DNA from: Bacillota bacterium
GTDB lineage: Bacteria; Bacillota_I; Bacilli_A; RF39; UBA660
Length of the DNA: 64,000 bases
Direction: 5' to 3'
Assembly (NCBI GenBank): GCA_023430885.1
Contig: JAEYYH010000015.1
Coordinates: forward strand, 1 to 64,000
The position numbers and the translations under genes are program-made. The first letter of the stretch is position 1, and each line of letters starts with the position of its first letter. Shown one piece after another: positions 44,664 to 55,030 of this stretch. Below the pieces are notes generated by a model that saw only the letters and a program-made list of their open reading frames with translations, ran no database searches and was not told where the DNA came from.

Positions 44664-45344
44664 ATGGAAATTTTAAGAGTAGAGAATTTAAAAAAGACAT
44701 ATGGCAAAGGTGAAACTTTAGTTAAAGCTTTAGATGGTGTAAGCTTTAAAATTGATAAAGGGGAATTTGTTGCGATTGTCGGAGCAAGTGGTTCTGGTAA
44801 AAGTACATTACTACATTTACTTGGTGGTGTAGACAGACCAACTAGTGGTAAAATCATTATTGATGGGGAAGATGTATATAGTTTAAACGAAACTAATTTA
44901 GCTATATTCCGCCGCCGTCAAGTTGGACTTATTTATCAGTTTTATAATTTAATACCAATACTTAATGTTACTGAAAATATAACATTACCTATTTTATTAG
45001 ATGGTAAAACACCTGATGAAGAGTATCTAAGAGAATTAATTGAAACATTAGGGCTTGAAAAAAGAATAAAACATTTACCTAATGAATTATCAGGAGGTCA
45101 ACAACAAAGAGTATCTATTGGTAGAGCTCTAATGAATAGACCAGCTTTAGTTCTTGCTGATGAGCCTACAGGAAATCTAGATAGTAAATCAAGTAAGGAT
45201 ATAATTGAATTACTAAAACTATCTAATCAAAAATATAAACAAACAATTATTATGATTACACACGATCATAATTTAGCGTTAAATGCTGACCGTATAATTA
45301 CTATCGATGATGGTAAAATTATAAGCGATGAAAAGGTAAAATAA
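44664..45344 (+). CDS. ABC transporter ATPase, antimicrobial-peptide exporter type
   Basis: 226 residues of the LolD/MacB/BceA family. Walker A GASGSGKST, signature LSGGQQQR, Walker B LVLADEPTGNLD and the H loop (MITHDH). ATG 44664 follows AGGAGGA. The permease starts two bases after the stop. It energises the FtsX-type permease. Confidence 0.95.
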   Translation: MEILRVENLKKTYGKGETLVKALDGVSFKIDKGEFVAIVGASGSGKSTLLHLLGGVDRPTSGKIIIDGEDVYSLNETNLAIFRRRQVGLIYQFYNLIPILNVTENITLPILLDGKTPDEEYLRELIETLGLEKRIKHLPNELSGGQQQRVSIGRALMNRPALVLADEPTGNLDSKSSKDIIELLKLSNQKYKQTIIMITHDHNLALNADRIITIDDGKIISDEKVK

Positions 45345-45345
45345 A

Positions 45346-47940
45346 ATGAACATTCTAAATAAACTTACAATTAAGCATTTAACAATGAATAAAAAAAGAA
45401 CAATAGTTTCGATTGTTGGTATTGTTCTATCAACTGCTTTAATGGTTGGTATAGGTTTACTTCTATCAACTTTTAGAGAATTAATGATCGATGATATAAT
45501 TCAGTATAAAGGTGATTATCATGCCTCAATAGTAGATGTTGCCACTGATAAAGTAAGTGTTATAGAAAATAACAGTAATGTAGATAGTTTATACTATAGA
45601 CAGTATATGGGATATTCTTTAATAACTAATGAAAATTATGAGTATACATATAAGCCATATTACAAATTATATGGAGCATCTGCTACTTATTTTGATACAC
45701 TACAATTATTAGACGGAAGGCTTCCAGAAAATTCAAGTGAAATTGTAATATCAAAACATATTGAAACTGAAGGCGGTATTAAACTAAAAATTGGTGATAC
45801 TATTACTTTAAATTTAGGTGATAGGTATCTTGCTGGCGAAAAGTTAGACAAACCGGAATTTACTGAAGGTGAAACTTTAGGAGAAACCACTTCAAAAACT
45901 TATAAAATAGTAGGAATTGTATCTAGAGATTTACAAGAAGTTTATTCTTCTCCAGGATACAGTATTTTTACTAAACTAGATAGTAATTGTGATAATGGTT
46001 TAACAGTTTTTGTTAAATACAATAAACCTGCTAATTCATATAAAATATCTGCTTCTATAGCTTCATCACTTGGTTTTAAGTCAATTGATGCAGAAGGTGA
46101 AAATTATGATGAAATAAGTTATAATGATAGTCTACTTTCTATGTATGGAGCATCTAAATATGATAATATGATGGGCGGCATGATTGGAATGTTATCTATC
46201 ATGTTAGGGCTTGTTTCAATAGCATGCATTATAGTTATATATAATTCATTTGCTATATCTGTAATGGAAAGAAAGAAACAATTTGGTTTATTTTCAAGTA
46301 TAGGCGCTACTAAAAAGCAAATAAGAAAAACAGTTTTATTTGAAGCAGTAGTAGTTAGTATTATAGGTATACCTCTTGGTATAGCAAGTGCATACTTAGG
46401 TATAGGCGTTGTTGTTCTTATAATGAATAATTTATTAGGCGATATGTTAAATGGAATATCAATACATTTATGTACATATCCTACATTTATAATTGCACCT
46501 ATATTATTTATGATTGTAACAATATTTATAAGTGCTTTCTTACCTGCTAAAAAAGCAAGTAAAATATCACCAATAGAAGCTATAAGACTTAATGATGATA
46601 TTAAAATAAAAGGTAAAAAAGTTAAAGCACCAAAATGGATTAATAAAATGTTTGGTGTTGAAGGAACAATTGCTTATAAGAATATGAAACGTAATAAGAA
46701 GAAATATCGTATTACAGTAGCATCTTTATTTATAAGTATTGTACTATTTATATCTTTCTCAGGTTATATGACATATACTTTAGCTGGTACTACTAGTTAT
46801 TTAAATGTACCTGAATTTGATATAGAGGTAGAGTATTCTAATGGCGTTAGTAGTGATATTATTAATAACATTAAAAATAATGAAGATGTAAAAGATAGTA
46901 TTAGTTACAAAATGTTAAATATGCAAACTACTACAGATTTAAGTACTATGTATACTGATAAATATAATGATTTTATAAAATCAAAAAATATTGAACTAGG
47001 AAACAGTATAAATGTTATTGTACTTGATGATGATTCTTATAATGCGTATTTAAAAAATATTGGCAAAAAAGAAGCAAAACCAATTATATATAATAAATAT
47101 AGTGGAATAGTTTATAGTACAAATAGTCGTAAAGGCTATACATATAACAGATTTGATACTAATAAACTTGGTGATATAAACATATCAAGAGAAGTTTATG
47201 ATGAAGAAAAATCTTCTGAAGAAAAACAAGACTATGTATATAAAAATGAAACTGTTGATACATTAAGCGATTACTATGTTACAACAGAAAATTTCTTAAG
47301 TGTGGAAATTCTTGCTGCTGATACAACACCAATAGTTATATTAAATAATGATCAAGCAAAAAATTATGGAATTGAAGATACTCATAATATCTTAATTATT
47401 AAATCACCAAGTTATAAGAACGTTGATAAGGTTATAAACGATTATATTGATGGTGACAAGATAAAAGATACAGATTATTTCAATTACATGAACATAGCTG
47501 AGCAAATGAAAATGATGAAAAATTTAATTCTTGTTATAAAAATATTGATTTATGGCTTTATAACTTTAGTTACATTAATTGGTGTAACTAGTGTATTTAA
47601 TACTATAAACACAAGTATAGCTCTTCGTAGAAAAGAATTTGCTGTACTTCGTAGTATTGGTCTTACTCCAAAAGGATTTAATAAAACACTTCGTTTTGAA
47701 AGCTTATTCTTTGGATTAAAATCACTTCTATATGGGCTTCCTGTATCATTTGGTATTTTATATCTAATGTACTTATCTATGAATAATATAGTTGAACTTG
47801 GTCATATATTAATCCCATGGGGAAGTGTCATAATAGCAGTATTAGGTGTATTTGCGGTAATTGGATTATCTATGATATACGCTACAAAGAGAATAAAAAA
47901 CGAGAATATTCTTGATGCTATAAGAGAAGAAAATATATAA
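45346..47940 (+). CDS. FtsX-type ABC permease, antimicrobial-peptide exporter
   Basis: 864 residues with two FtsX domains: helices at about 18-40 and 275-400, a large extracellular region before residue 275 and a second large one (about 475-720), and a final set of helices at about 725-860. This is the size and layout of the MacB/BceB-like permeases that expel or detoxify peptides. It works with the ATPase encoded just upstream and is controlled, by inference, by the two-component system. Confidence 0.9.
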   Translation: MNILNKLTIKHLTMNKKRTIVSIVGIVLSTALMVGIGLLLSTFRELMIDDIIQYKGDYHASIVDVATDKVSVIENNSNVDSLYYRQYMGYSLITNENYEYTYKPYYKLYGASATYFDTLQLLDGRLPENSSEIVISKHIETEGGIKLKIGDTITLNLGDRYLAGEKLDKPEFTEGETLGETTSKTYKIVGIVSRDLQEVYSSPGYSIFTKLDSNCDNGLTVFVKYNKPANSYKISASIASSLGFKSIDAEGENYDEISYNDSLLSMYGASKYDNMMGGMIGMLSIMLGLVSIACIIVIYNSFAISVMERKKQFGLFSSIGATKKQIRKTVLFEAVVVSIIGIPLGIASAYLGIGVVVLIMNNLLGDMLNGISIHLCTYPTFIIAPILFMIVTIFISAFLPAKKASKISPIEAIRLNDDIKIKGKKVKAPKWINKMFGVEGTIAYKNMKRNKKKYRITVASLFISIVLFISFSGYMTYTLAGTTSYLNVPEFDIEVEYSNGVSSDIINNIKNNEDVKDSISYKMLNMQTTTDLSTMYTDKYNDFIKSKNIELGNSINVIVLDDDSYNAYLKNIGKKEAKPIIYNKYSGIVYSTNSRKGYTYNRFDTNKLGDINISREVYDEEKSSEEKQDYVYKNETVDTLSDYYVTTENFLSVEILAADTTPIVILNNDQAKNYGIEDTHNILIIKSPSYKNVDKVINDYIDGDKIKDTDYFNYMNIAEQMKMMKNLILVIKILIYGFITLVTLIGVTSVFNTINTSIALRRKEFAVLRSIGLTPKGFNKTLRFESLFFGLKSLLYGLPVSFGILYLMYLSMNNIVELGHILIPWGSVIIAVLGVFAVIGLSMIYATKRIKNENILDAIREENI

Positions 47941-47943
47941 AGC

Positions 47944-47973
47944 AAAAAAAGAATAGTTTTCTATTCTTTTTTT
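47944..47973 (+). terminator. Rho-independent terminator
   Basis: AAAAAAAGAATAG and CTATTCTTTTTTT pair around a 4-base loop. Confidence 0.8.
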
Positions 47974-48041
47974 ATTTTTAAAAGGTTAAATAGTTAGACA
48001 TAATGTTTTAACTAATATGTTATAATTAGTAAGGTGATAAA

Positions 48042-48875
48042 ATGATAGAATTATTAAAGTATTTAATTTTGGGAATAATACAAGGAATAACTGAACCTAT
48101 TCCCGTATCCAGCAGTGGTCATATATTAATATTTAAAAAAATTATAGAAAACATAACTAATCAAACAAGTACAATTGATTTTGAAACATTTGCTATATTG
48201 ACAAATTTTGGTAGTCTAATAGCTATTTTGATCATCTTTAGAAAAGATATAATTAGACTAATAAAATCTTTCTTTATGTATTTATTTAATAAAGAAAGAC
48301 AATTAGAAAGTAAAAGTGATTTTGATTATTGTTTAAAGATAGTTCTTGCAACAATACCTGCAGGGCTTATAGGTATCATTGTTACTAAATTAGGTTTGCT
48401 TTATAAGCTTGAAGAAAATATGAAATTTTTAGGTCTTATGCTTGTTATCACATCTTTATTCTTATATTTAATAAAAGATTTCAAAGGTGTTAAAAATGAT
48501 AAAAGATTAAGTTTTAAAGATGCCATAATTATAGGTATATATCAAATGATAGCTTTAATTCCAGGTATAAGTCGTAGCGGCGCTACTATTGTAGGAGGAA
48601 TGTTTAGAGGATTAAAAAGAGAAACTGCTTTTACTTTCTCATTTATGCTTTATATTCCAATTTCGCTCGCAACTATGGTTTTAGGAATTAAAAACTTGAC
48701 CGAAATATCTATTTCGTCAACCGAATGGTTATATTATATAATAGGTGTTTTTATGGCTTTTATATTTACTTTTGTTACAACAAAGTGGTATGGAAAAATA
48801 GTTAAAGAGGGAAAACTTATTTATTTTTCAATCTACTGTTTAATTGTAGGTCTATTAGTTATGATATTTTTATAG
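48042..48875 (+). CDS. uppP: Undecaprenyl-diphosphatase
   Basis: 277 residues, about eight membrane helices. The BacA motifs EPIPVSSSGH and PGISRSGATI are conserved, and the catalytic Glu and Arg/Ser lie in these. It recycles undecaprenyl pyrophosphate to the monophosphate carrier used in wall synthesis and gives bacitracin tolerance, which fits the nearby exporter system. AAGGTG precedes the ATG. Confidence 0.97.
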   Translation: MIELLKYLILGIIQGITEPIPVSSSGHILIFKKIIENITNQTSTIDFETFAILTNFGSLIAILIIFRKDIIRLIKSFFMYLFNKERQLESKSDFDYCLKIVLATIPAGLIGIIVTKLGLLYKLEENMKFLGLMLVITSLFLYLIKDFKGVKNDKRLSFKDAIIIGIYQMIALIPGISRSGATIVGGMFRGLKRETAFTFSFMLYIPISLATMVLGIKNLTEISISSTEWLYYIIGVFMAFIFTFVTTKWYGKIVKEGKLIYFSIYCLIVGLLVMIFL

Positions 48876-48901
48876 GGAGACTATAGCTAGTCTCTTTTTT
48901 T
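48875..48901 (+). terminator. Rho-independent terminator
   Basis: GAGACTA and TAGTCTC with a short loop and seven Ts overlap the uppP stop. Confidence 0.8.
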
Positions 48902-48980
48902 GTCTCTTGACATAGATAGACATATAATCCCTTTTTTAAAGCATATAATTATGGTATAATCGATATAGGATGTGAGAAAC

Positions 48981-50063
48981 GTGAAAGTTATTATTAGTGC
49001 AGGAGGAACTGGGGGACATATTTATCCAGCTCTAGCAATTATAAACAAGATTAAAGAAATTGAACCAAAAAGTGAATTTTTATATATTGGGACACATAAT
49101 CGCATGGAAAAAGATATTGTTCCAAACAATAATATTCCTTATAAAGCTATTGAAGTATATGGATTTAATAGTAAAAATGTGATTAAAAATATTAACGTAG
49201 TTAGACTCTTACTTAAGGCAGAGAAAACTAGTGAAAAAATCATTAAAGATTTTAATCCTGACATAGTTATTGGGGTAGGGGGTTATGTAACTACTCCAGT
49301 TATTAAAGCTGCTAAAAAGTTAGGTTATCCTACAATGATTCATGAGCAAAATAGTATACCTGGTAAGGCTAATAAATTTTTAACTAAATATGCTGACATG
49401 GTAGCTGTTTCTTTTGCATCATCTGCTAAATATTTTCCTAAAGATAAAGTTGTTATTACGGGTAATCCTTGTAGTGAGAATGCTTTAAAGGTAAAAGCAT
49501 GTGATAAAAAAGAATTTGCACTTGATCCAAATAAAAAACTAGTTTTAATTGTGATGGGATCTCTTGGTTCTTCTAAAATGAATGAGTTTTTTGTTAGCAC
49601 TATGGATAAATTTAAAAACAAAGATTATGAAATAGTTTTTGTAACTGGTAAAGATAGTTATGAAGAAATAAAACAAAATATATTTCCTAGTAATGTTAAA
49701 GTTCTTCCATATATAGAAAATATGACAAGACTATTAAAGAAAACAGATGTTATAGTATCACGTGCTGGTGCATCAACCTTAAGTGAGATAATAGCACTTC
49801 AGATACCATCAATTTTAATACCTAGTCCCTATGTGCCAAATAATCATCAGTACAAGAATGCTCTTGATTTAGTAAATAATGATGCTTGTATTTTAATTGA
49901 AGAAAAAGAATTAAATAGTGACTTGTTAATTAAATCTATTGATAGTATAATTACTGATAGAAAAAAAATTAATGACATGAAAGAAAATCTTAAGAAGTTA
50001 GATACAGGTAGTAGTGCTACTATCATATATGAAAACATCAAGAAGTTAGTAAGTAGGAAATAA
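48981..50063 (+). CDS. murG: Lipid II synthase (N-acetylglucosaminyltransferase)
   Basis: 360 residues, GT28 family. GGTGGHIYPALAI at the start binds the lipid carrier and donor; HEQNSIPG and SRAGASTLSEI are typical. It transfers GlcNAc from UDP-GlcNAc to lipid I at the membrane. The GTG start 48981 is preferred because AGGA lies ten bases before it; GTG 48972 is only one base after. A TGGTATAAT extended -10 (48952-48960) is the likely promoter. It begins the murG-murB-ftsQ run. Confidence 0.97.
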   Translation: MKVIISAGGTGGHIYPALAIINKIKEIEPKSEFLYIGTHNRMEKDIVPNNNIPYKAIEVYGFNSKNVIKNINVVRLLLKAEKTSEKIIKDFNPDIVIGVGGYVTTPVIKAAKKLGYPTMIHEQNSIPGKANKFLTKYADMVAVSFASSAKYFPKDKVVITGNPCSENALKVKACDKKEFALDPNKKLVLIVMGSLGSSKMNEFFVSTMDKFKNKDYEIVFVTGKDSYEEIKQNIFPSNVKVLPYIENMTRLLKKTDVIVSRAGASTLSEIIALQIPSILIPSPYVPNNHQYKNALDLVNNDACILIEEKELNSDLLIKSIDSIITDRKKINDMKENLKKLDTGSSATIIYENIKKLVSRK

Positions 50064-50064
50064 A

Positions 50065-50958
50065 ATGAATATAGATGAAATTAAAAAATTAAAACTAGGC
50101 AAGTTAATAGAAAATGTCGATTTAAAAAAATATACTACATATAAAATAGGGGGAATTGCTAAGTTATTAGTTATTCCAGATAATGTAGATTGTTTAATAA
50201 AACTATTAAAGTATATTGAAGCAAATAAAATTAAGCATAAGGTTTTAGGTTTTGGTTCCAATGTCATTTTTAGTGATAAAGAGTATGATGGAATCCTAAT
50301 AAAACTAGATGAATTTAATGATTTAGATATTAATGGAACAACTGTTGTTGTTGGTGCTGGCTATAGCATGATTAAGCTTTCTTTAGCAGTAGCTAGACAA
50401 GGATTAGCCGGACTAGAATTTGCAAGTGGTATACCAGGTACTGTTGGTGGTGCTGTGTATATGAATGCCGGAGCTTATGGCAGTGATATGGGGTATATAG
50501 TTAAGTCTATTAAAGTTTTAACTCCAGACAATAAAGTTATTGTTATGGAAAATAAGGAACTTAATTATCATTATAGAACATCATTTTTAAAACAAAATCC
50601 TGATTATATATGTTTAGAGGCTACTCTAAAATTACGTAATGGTGATAGAGATGCCATACTAGAGGTTATTAGAGATAGAAAAAAAAGAAGATTAGACACG
50701 CAGCCTCTTGAATCTCCAAGTGCTGGATCAGTATTTAGAAATCCACCTGATGATTCAGCATGGCGTTTAATCGAAGGTATTGGATATAAAGGAAAAAAAG
50801 TTGGTGGTGCTATGGTAAGTACTAAACATGCTAACTTTATTATTAACGCTGGCAATGCTAGTGGTGATGACATAAAGCAACTCATCTTAGAAATACAAAA
50901 GAAAGTTAAAAGTAAATACGGTATTGATTTAAAAGTTGAACAAGAATTTGTAGAATAA
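50065..50958 (+). CDS. murB: UDP-N-acetylenolpyruvoylglucosamine reductase
   Basis: 297 residues, FAD-binding enzyme that reduces the enolpyruvyl group to form UDP-MurNAc. YTTYKIGG, the FAD block GFGSNVIFSD, the catalytic Ser in SAGSVFRNP and the C-terminal Glu (VEQEFVE) are seen. It is the type II, shorter form. One base separates it from murG. Confidence 0.97.
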   Translation: MNIDEIKKLKLGKLIENVDLKKYTTYKIGGIAKLLVIPDNVDCLIKLLKYIEANKIKHKVLGFGSNVIFSDKEYDGILIKLDEFNDLDINGTTVVVGAGYSMIKLSLAVARQGLAGLEFASGIPGTVGGAVYMNAGAYGSDMGYIVKSIKVLTPDNKVIVMENKELNYHYRTSFLKQNPDYICLEATLKLRNGDRDAILEVIRDRKKRRLDTQPLESPSAGSVFRNPPDDSAWRLIEGIGYKGKKVGGAMVSTKHANFIINAGNASGDDIKQLILEIQKKVKSKYGIDLKVEQEFVE

Positions 50959-50968
50959 TGGTGATATT

Positions 50969-51736
50969 ATGGCTAAAAAAGGGGTTACAAAAACAAATTC
51001 CAGTATAAATAGTACTTCTAAACCTAAAACAAAATATAAAACAGAAAAAAAAGTAGTATATAAAAAAGTTAAGAAAAAAAGATTTAAATTAAAAACACAT
51101 ACTATTTTAATAGCTCTACTATTTTTATATTTGTTTGGTTATTTAATATACTATATAATAAATAAACCAATTTCTAATATTTATATTAGTGGTAATACTT
51201 ATTATAGTGACTGGGATATAATTGAAATGGCTGGTTTATCTGACTATCCAGCATCACTACTTAATCCAGGCGGCACCATTGCTAAAAGATTAGAAAGTGA
51301 TATTTTAATAGGAAATGTTACGGTTAAAAAGAAATTTTTTACTAGAGTATATATTAATATAGAAGAAAACAAACCTTTATTTTATGATAATAGTATAGGT
51401 AAAACGGTTTTCGCAGATAAACAAACAAGTATTGATAAATATGATACGCCAGTATTAATTAATGAATCTACGGATGATATTTATAATAAGCTTATTAAAA
51501 ATATGAATGAAATAAATATCGATGTATTTAGAAAAATATCAGAAATTAAGTATGATCCTGACGAAGTTGATAAAGAAAGAATCCTTTTTACAATGACAGA
51601 TGGTAATTATGTTTATGTGACAATGCTTAAATTTGATTTGATAAATGATTATAACGATATAGTAAAAGAGTTTGATAATAAAAAAGGAATTTTATATCTT
51701 AATTCTGGTGGGTATTTTAAAATTGTGGAAAATTAG
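50969..51736 (+). CDS. ftsQ: Cell division protein FtsQ/DivIB
   Basis: 255 residues: a Lys-rich cytoplasmic N-terminus (about 1-45), one transmembrane helix (about 46-65), a POTRA domain (SNIYISGNTYYSDWDIIEMAG) and a beta domain. It joins the divisome with FtsL and DivIC. GGTGA lies before the ATG. It ends the murG-murB unit and a terminator follows. Confidence 0.9.
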   Translation: MAKKGVTKTNSSINSTSKPKTKYKTEKKVVYKKVKKKRFKLKTHTILIALLFLYLFGYLIYYIINKPISNIYISGNTYYSDWDIIEMAGLSDYPASLLNPGGTIAKRLESDILIGNVTVKKKFFTRVYINIEENKPLFYDNSIGKTVFADKQTSIDKYDTPVLINESTDDIYNKLIKNMNEINIDVFRKISEIKYDPDEVDKERILFTMTDGNYVYVTMLKFDLINDYNDIVKEFDNKKGILYLNSGGYFKIVEN

Positions 51737-51758
51737 TTCTTTTAGAACTTTTTTTTCT
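51735..51758 (+). terminator. Rho-independent terminator after ftsQ
   Basis: AGTTCT and AGAACT with a 3-base loop, followed by about eight Ts, overlap the ftsQ stop. Confidence 0.75.
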
Positions 51759-51766
51759 TTTTCTCT

Positions 51767-51794
51767 TTTACTTTTAACAAATTTATAGTATAAT
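51767..51794 (+). promoter_or_regulatory. Probable ftsA promoter
   Basis: TTTACT (51767-51772), a 16-base spacer and TATAAT (51789-51794) upstream of ftsA, right after the ftsQ terminator. Confidence 0.45.
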
Positions 51795-51821
51795 TGTTTT
51801 AGATTATAGGAGATGATATTG

Positions 51822-53069
51822 TTGAAGAACATATTTACAAGTATCGATATCGGGTCTGATAATGTAAAAGTTGTTGTTTGTGAACTTCATAATAACAAGT
51901 TGAACTTATTAGCCGCATCTTCTGTAACTTCAAAGGGAATAAAAAGAGGAATAATAGTTAATGCTGAAGAAACTGCCGAATCTATCAAAAAAGTTTTTGA
52001 AGAAGTTGAGTCTATGCTTGGTATCAAAATCAAGAAAGTTATTGCTTCAATACCTAGTTATTTTGCGGAGTTTTCCTTTATTAAGGGAAGCGTAAACGTT
52101 ATAAATGAACAGCATATAGTTGGTAGTGAAGAAATAGTTGATGTTCTTGGTGCAGCCATGGATAGTAGACTTACAGCAGAAAAAGAAATGATTACCATTA
52201 TTCCAATTGATTTTAAATTGGATGAGACAGAAGGAATTTCTAATCCGCTTGGTCACACTGGACAAAACCTTAGTACAAGAGCTATAATGGTAACAACGCC
52301 TAAGAAGAACATTTATTCTGTAGTGAGTGTTTTAGAAAGTATTGGAGTAGATATTGTTGATATCATGATTAATGGTATAGGTAATATTCATTCATTCAAA
52401 AATAGAGATATTAGTAATATGGTCGGTGCAATAGTTGATATTGGTTCTGAAACTACTACAGTATCTTTATATAATAAAGCAGTTATAGTTAAAAATTCTA
52501 TTATTGGTGTTGGTGGCAAGGTATTAGACAACGATCTAGTATATTCTTATAAGGTAAGTAAAAATGAAGCAAGAAAAATTAAAGAAACTTTTGCTTTGGC
52601 TTATAAGAAATACGCGAGTGTTAGTGATTTCTACGAAGCAAAGAATGAGCTAAACGAAGATATAAAAATAAATCAGTATGAAGTTTCTGAAATTGTTAAT
52701 TCAAGATTAAATGATATCTTAGAATTAGTTAGTAAAGAAATAAGCAGTTTGTCAAATAGAGATTTAGATTATATAATATTTACAGGTGGAGTTAGTGAAA
52801 TGGCACACTTTAATTATTTAATTGAAGAAAAATTTGGTAAGAAAGCTGCCGTAGGTAGTATTAGAATTATAGGAGTTAGAAATAACATATATTCTGCTGC
52901 CGTAGGTAATATAATTTATTTTATAAGTAAATTAAAATTAAAAGGTAAAAATTACTCGATGGTAAGTACAAAAGATAGCGAAGATTTATCATCTGTGAAG
53001 AAAAATAACGCTAATATTTCAAGTGATTCAATGCTTGGTAAAGTTGTTGGTTACTTTTTTGGCGAATAA
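51822..53069 (+). CDS. ftsA: Cell division protein FtsA
   Basis: About 415 residues of actin fold (SIDIGSDNVKV phosphate-1 loop, GAIVDIGSETTTV, FTGGVSE) that anchors FtsZ to the membrane by its C-terminal helix (LGKVVGYFFGE). The start is ambiguous: AGGAG (51808-51812) is followed by ATG 51813, TTG 51819 and TTG 51822; the TTG at 51822 has nine bases of spacing and is chosen. ftsZ follows 12 bases later with its own strong ribosome site. Confidence 0.95.
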   Translation: MKNIFTSIDIGSDNVKVVVCELHNNKLNLLAASSVTSKGIKRGIIVNAEETAESIKKVFEEVESMLGIKIKKVIASIPSYFAEFSFIKGSVNVINEQHIVGSEEIVDVLGAAMDSRLTAEKEMITIIPIDFKLDETEGISNPLGHTGQNLSTRAIMVTTPKKNIYSVVSVLESIGVDIVDIMINGIGNIHSFKNRDISNMVGAIVDIGSETTTVSLYNKAVIVKNSIIGVGGKVLDNDLVYSYKVSKNEARKIKETFALAYKKYASVSDFYEAKNELNEDIKINQYEVSEIVNSRLNDILELVSKEISSLSNRDLDYIIFTGGVSEMAHFNYLIEEKFGKKAAVGSIRIIGVRNNIYSAAVGNIIYFISKLKLKGKNYSMVSTKDSEDLSSVKKNNANISSDSMLGKVVGYFFGE

Positions 53070-53081
53070 GGAGGACAATTT

Positions 53082-54176
53082 ATGTTTGGTTTAGAAATGG
53101 ATCAATTAGCAAAAATAAAAGTTATTGGTGTTGGTGGCGGTGGTAATAATGCCGTTAACCGTATGATTGAATCTGGTGTACAAGGTGTCGAATTTATAGT
53201 AGTTAATACTGATTTACAAGTTCTAAATAATTCAAAAGCTGAGAATAAAATTCAAATAGGAATAAAACTTACAAATGGTTTAGGAGCTGGAGCTAATCCA
53301 GATATTGGTAGAGAAGCTGCCCTTGAATCAAAAGGTGAGATTGAAAAAGCCCTTGAAGGTGCTGACATGGTATTTGTTACATGTGGTATGGGTGGTGGAA
53401 CTGGTACTGGAGCTGCTCCAGTAATAGCTGACATTGCACAACAACTTGGAGCTCTTACTGTAGGTATTGTTACTAAGCCATTCTCTTTCGAAGGAAGAAA
53501 AAGAATGACACATGCTCAAGCTGGTTTAGATGAATTAAAGAAACATGTAGATACATTAATTGTTATACCAAACGATAAATTAAGAGAAATAATCGATAAA
53601 ACAACACCATTATTAGAATCATTTAAAGAAGTTGATAACGTTCTTCGCAGAGGCGTACAATCAATTTCTGATTTAATCGCAGTTGCTGGGTTAATCAACC
53701 TTGACTTTGCGGACGTTAAAACAGTTATGGAAAAAAGAGGTAACGCTCTTATTGGTATAGGTATTGGAGTAGGAGAAGGAAGAGCTACTGAGGCTGCTAA
53801 ACAAGCAGTATCTAGTCCACTTCTTGAAACTAGTATAAATGGTGCAACTGATGCTATTATTAACGTTACAGGTGGAGCTAATTTAACTTTATTTGAGGTT
53901 GAAGAAGCTGCTGAAGTTATAAGAACATCTAGTGGTACTGATATCAATACAATTTTTGGAGCTGTTATTAATGAAAATTTAAATGATGAAATAATTGTAA
54001 CTGTAATTGCGACTGGTTTTGAAGATGCAGAAAAAAATGCTAAATTAGCAGCTGTAAATGCACAATCAGCAGCTAGCAGTCATGCTAAAATTGAGACATT
54101 AACTGAAGATGATGTAACAGGTGATGATGACGACGATGGTTATATTTTTTCAAGCTTAAGAAAAAGAGGATTTTAA
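53082..54176 (+). CDS. ftsZ: Cell division protein FtsZ
   Basis: 364 residues, tubulin fold. The GTP-binding signature GGGTGTGAAP, the first-domain VIGVGGGGNNAVNRM and the T7 loop NLDFADVKT are present. The C-terminal tail is short and acidic, ending YIFSSLRKRGF, a degenerate form of the FtsA/ZipA-binding peptide. It builds the Z ring. GGAGG precedes the ATG. A terminator follows. Confidence 0.98.
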   Translation: MFGLEMDQLAKIKVIGVGGGGNNAVNRMIESGVQGVEFIVVNTDLQVLNNSKAENKIQIGIKLTNGLGAGANPDIGREAALESKGEIEKALEGADMVFVTCGMGGGTGTGAAPVIADIAQQLGALTVGIVTKPFSFEGRKRMTHAQAGLDELKKHVDTLIVIPNDKLREIIDKTTPLLESFKEVDNVLRRGVQSISDLIAVAGLINLDFADVKTVMEKRGNALIGIGIGVGEGRATEAAKQAVSSPLLETSINGATDAIINVTGGANLTLFEVEEAAEVIRTSSGTDINTIFGAVINENLNDEIIVTVIATGFEDAEKNAKLAAVNAQSAASSHAKIETLTEDDVTGDDDDDGYIFSSLRKRGF

Positions 54177-54181
54177 TACTT

Positions 54182-54212
54182 AAAACGACACTATATACGG
54201 TGTCGTTTTTTT
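54182..54212 (+). terminator. Rho-independent terminator after ftsZ
   Basis: AAAACGACAC and GTGTCGTTTT with an 8-base loop and a T run separate ftsZ from spoIIGA. Confidence 0.85.
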
Positions 54213-54232
54213 ATAATATAGATGGTGATATT

Positions 54233-55030
54233 ATGAAAGTATATATAGATTTAGTATTAATACTTAATTTTCTTATAGATTTGGTTGTTTTAATTACTAC
54301 TTCGTATGTACTTAAACGAAATATTAAGAGTATTAGGCTTGTATTAGGCGCTTTAGTAGGATCATTAACAACACTATTTCTTTTCATTAAACTTAGCTCA
54401 GTAACATTGTTTTTATTAAAAGTAGTAATAAGTATTTTAATGACTATTACTACTTTTTCATATCGAAATATAAAATACACTTTAAAAAATATTAGTTATT
54501 TATATATAGTAAGTATTATTTTAGGAGGATTTATATATTTTTTAAATATTCAATTCTCTTATAAAAATATTGGTTTTGTTTTTAGGAGATATGGTCTTAG
54601 TATTAACTATATATTTATTCTTCTTTTTTCACCTATAATATTATATTTATATTCTAAACAAGTAAAAGAATTAAAAAATAACTTTTCTAATTATTATAAA
54701 GTAGACATACATTTAAATAATTATATTATCAAGGTTAATGCTTTTTTAGATACAGGTAATAAACTTGTTGATCCTTATTTAAAAAGACCAGTTATTATTT
54801 TAAATAGAAAAAAGATAATATATGATATTAATGAATTTCAAATGGTTTTGGTGCCTTATAAGACTATAACTGAGTCTAAGGTATTAGATTGTATTATTGC
54901 CTCTAAAGTTGTTATAAAGGGCATTGGAAGTAAAAATAATGTACTTGTAGGGCTTATGGACGATAACTTGAAAATAAATGGTGTAGATTTAATATTAAAT
55001 ACAAAATTACTGGAGGAAATAAATGTTTAA
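54233..55030 (+). CDS. spoIIGA: Sporulation sigma-E processing peptidase SpoIIGA
   Basis: 265 residues: five predicted membrane helices (about 1-145) and a C-terminal aspartic protease half with AFLDTGNKLVDP, catalytic Asp173. In the mother cell it cleaves pro-SigE. GGTGA is before ATG 54233; an in-frame extension to 54200 would run through the terminator and is rejected. It overlaps the sigma factor gene by eight bases, the classical SpoIIGA-SigE pair. Confidence 0.93.
   Translation: MKVYIDLVLILNFLIDLVVLITTSYVLKRNIKSIRLVLGALVGSLTTLFLFIKLSSVTLFLLKVVISILMTITTFSYRNIKYTLKNISYLYIVSIILGGFIYFLNIQFSYKNIGFVFRRYGLSINYIFILLFSPIILYLYSKQVKELKNNFSNYYKVDIHLNNYIIKVNAFLDTGNKLVDPYLKRPVIILNRKKIIYDINEFQMVLVPYKTITESKVLDCIIASKVVIKGIGSKNNVLVGLMDDNLKINGVDLILNTKLLEEINV

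Noticed and set aside
53516..53947. Antisense open frame in ftsZ
   Set aside because: It is an artefact of codon use in ftsZ, without ribosome site.
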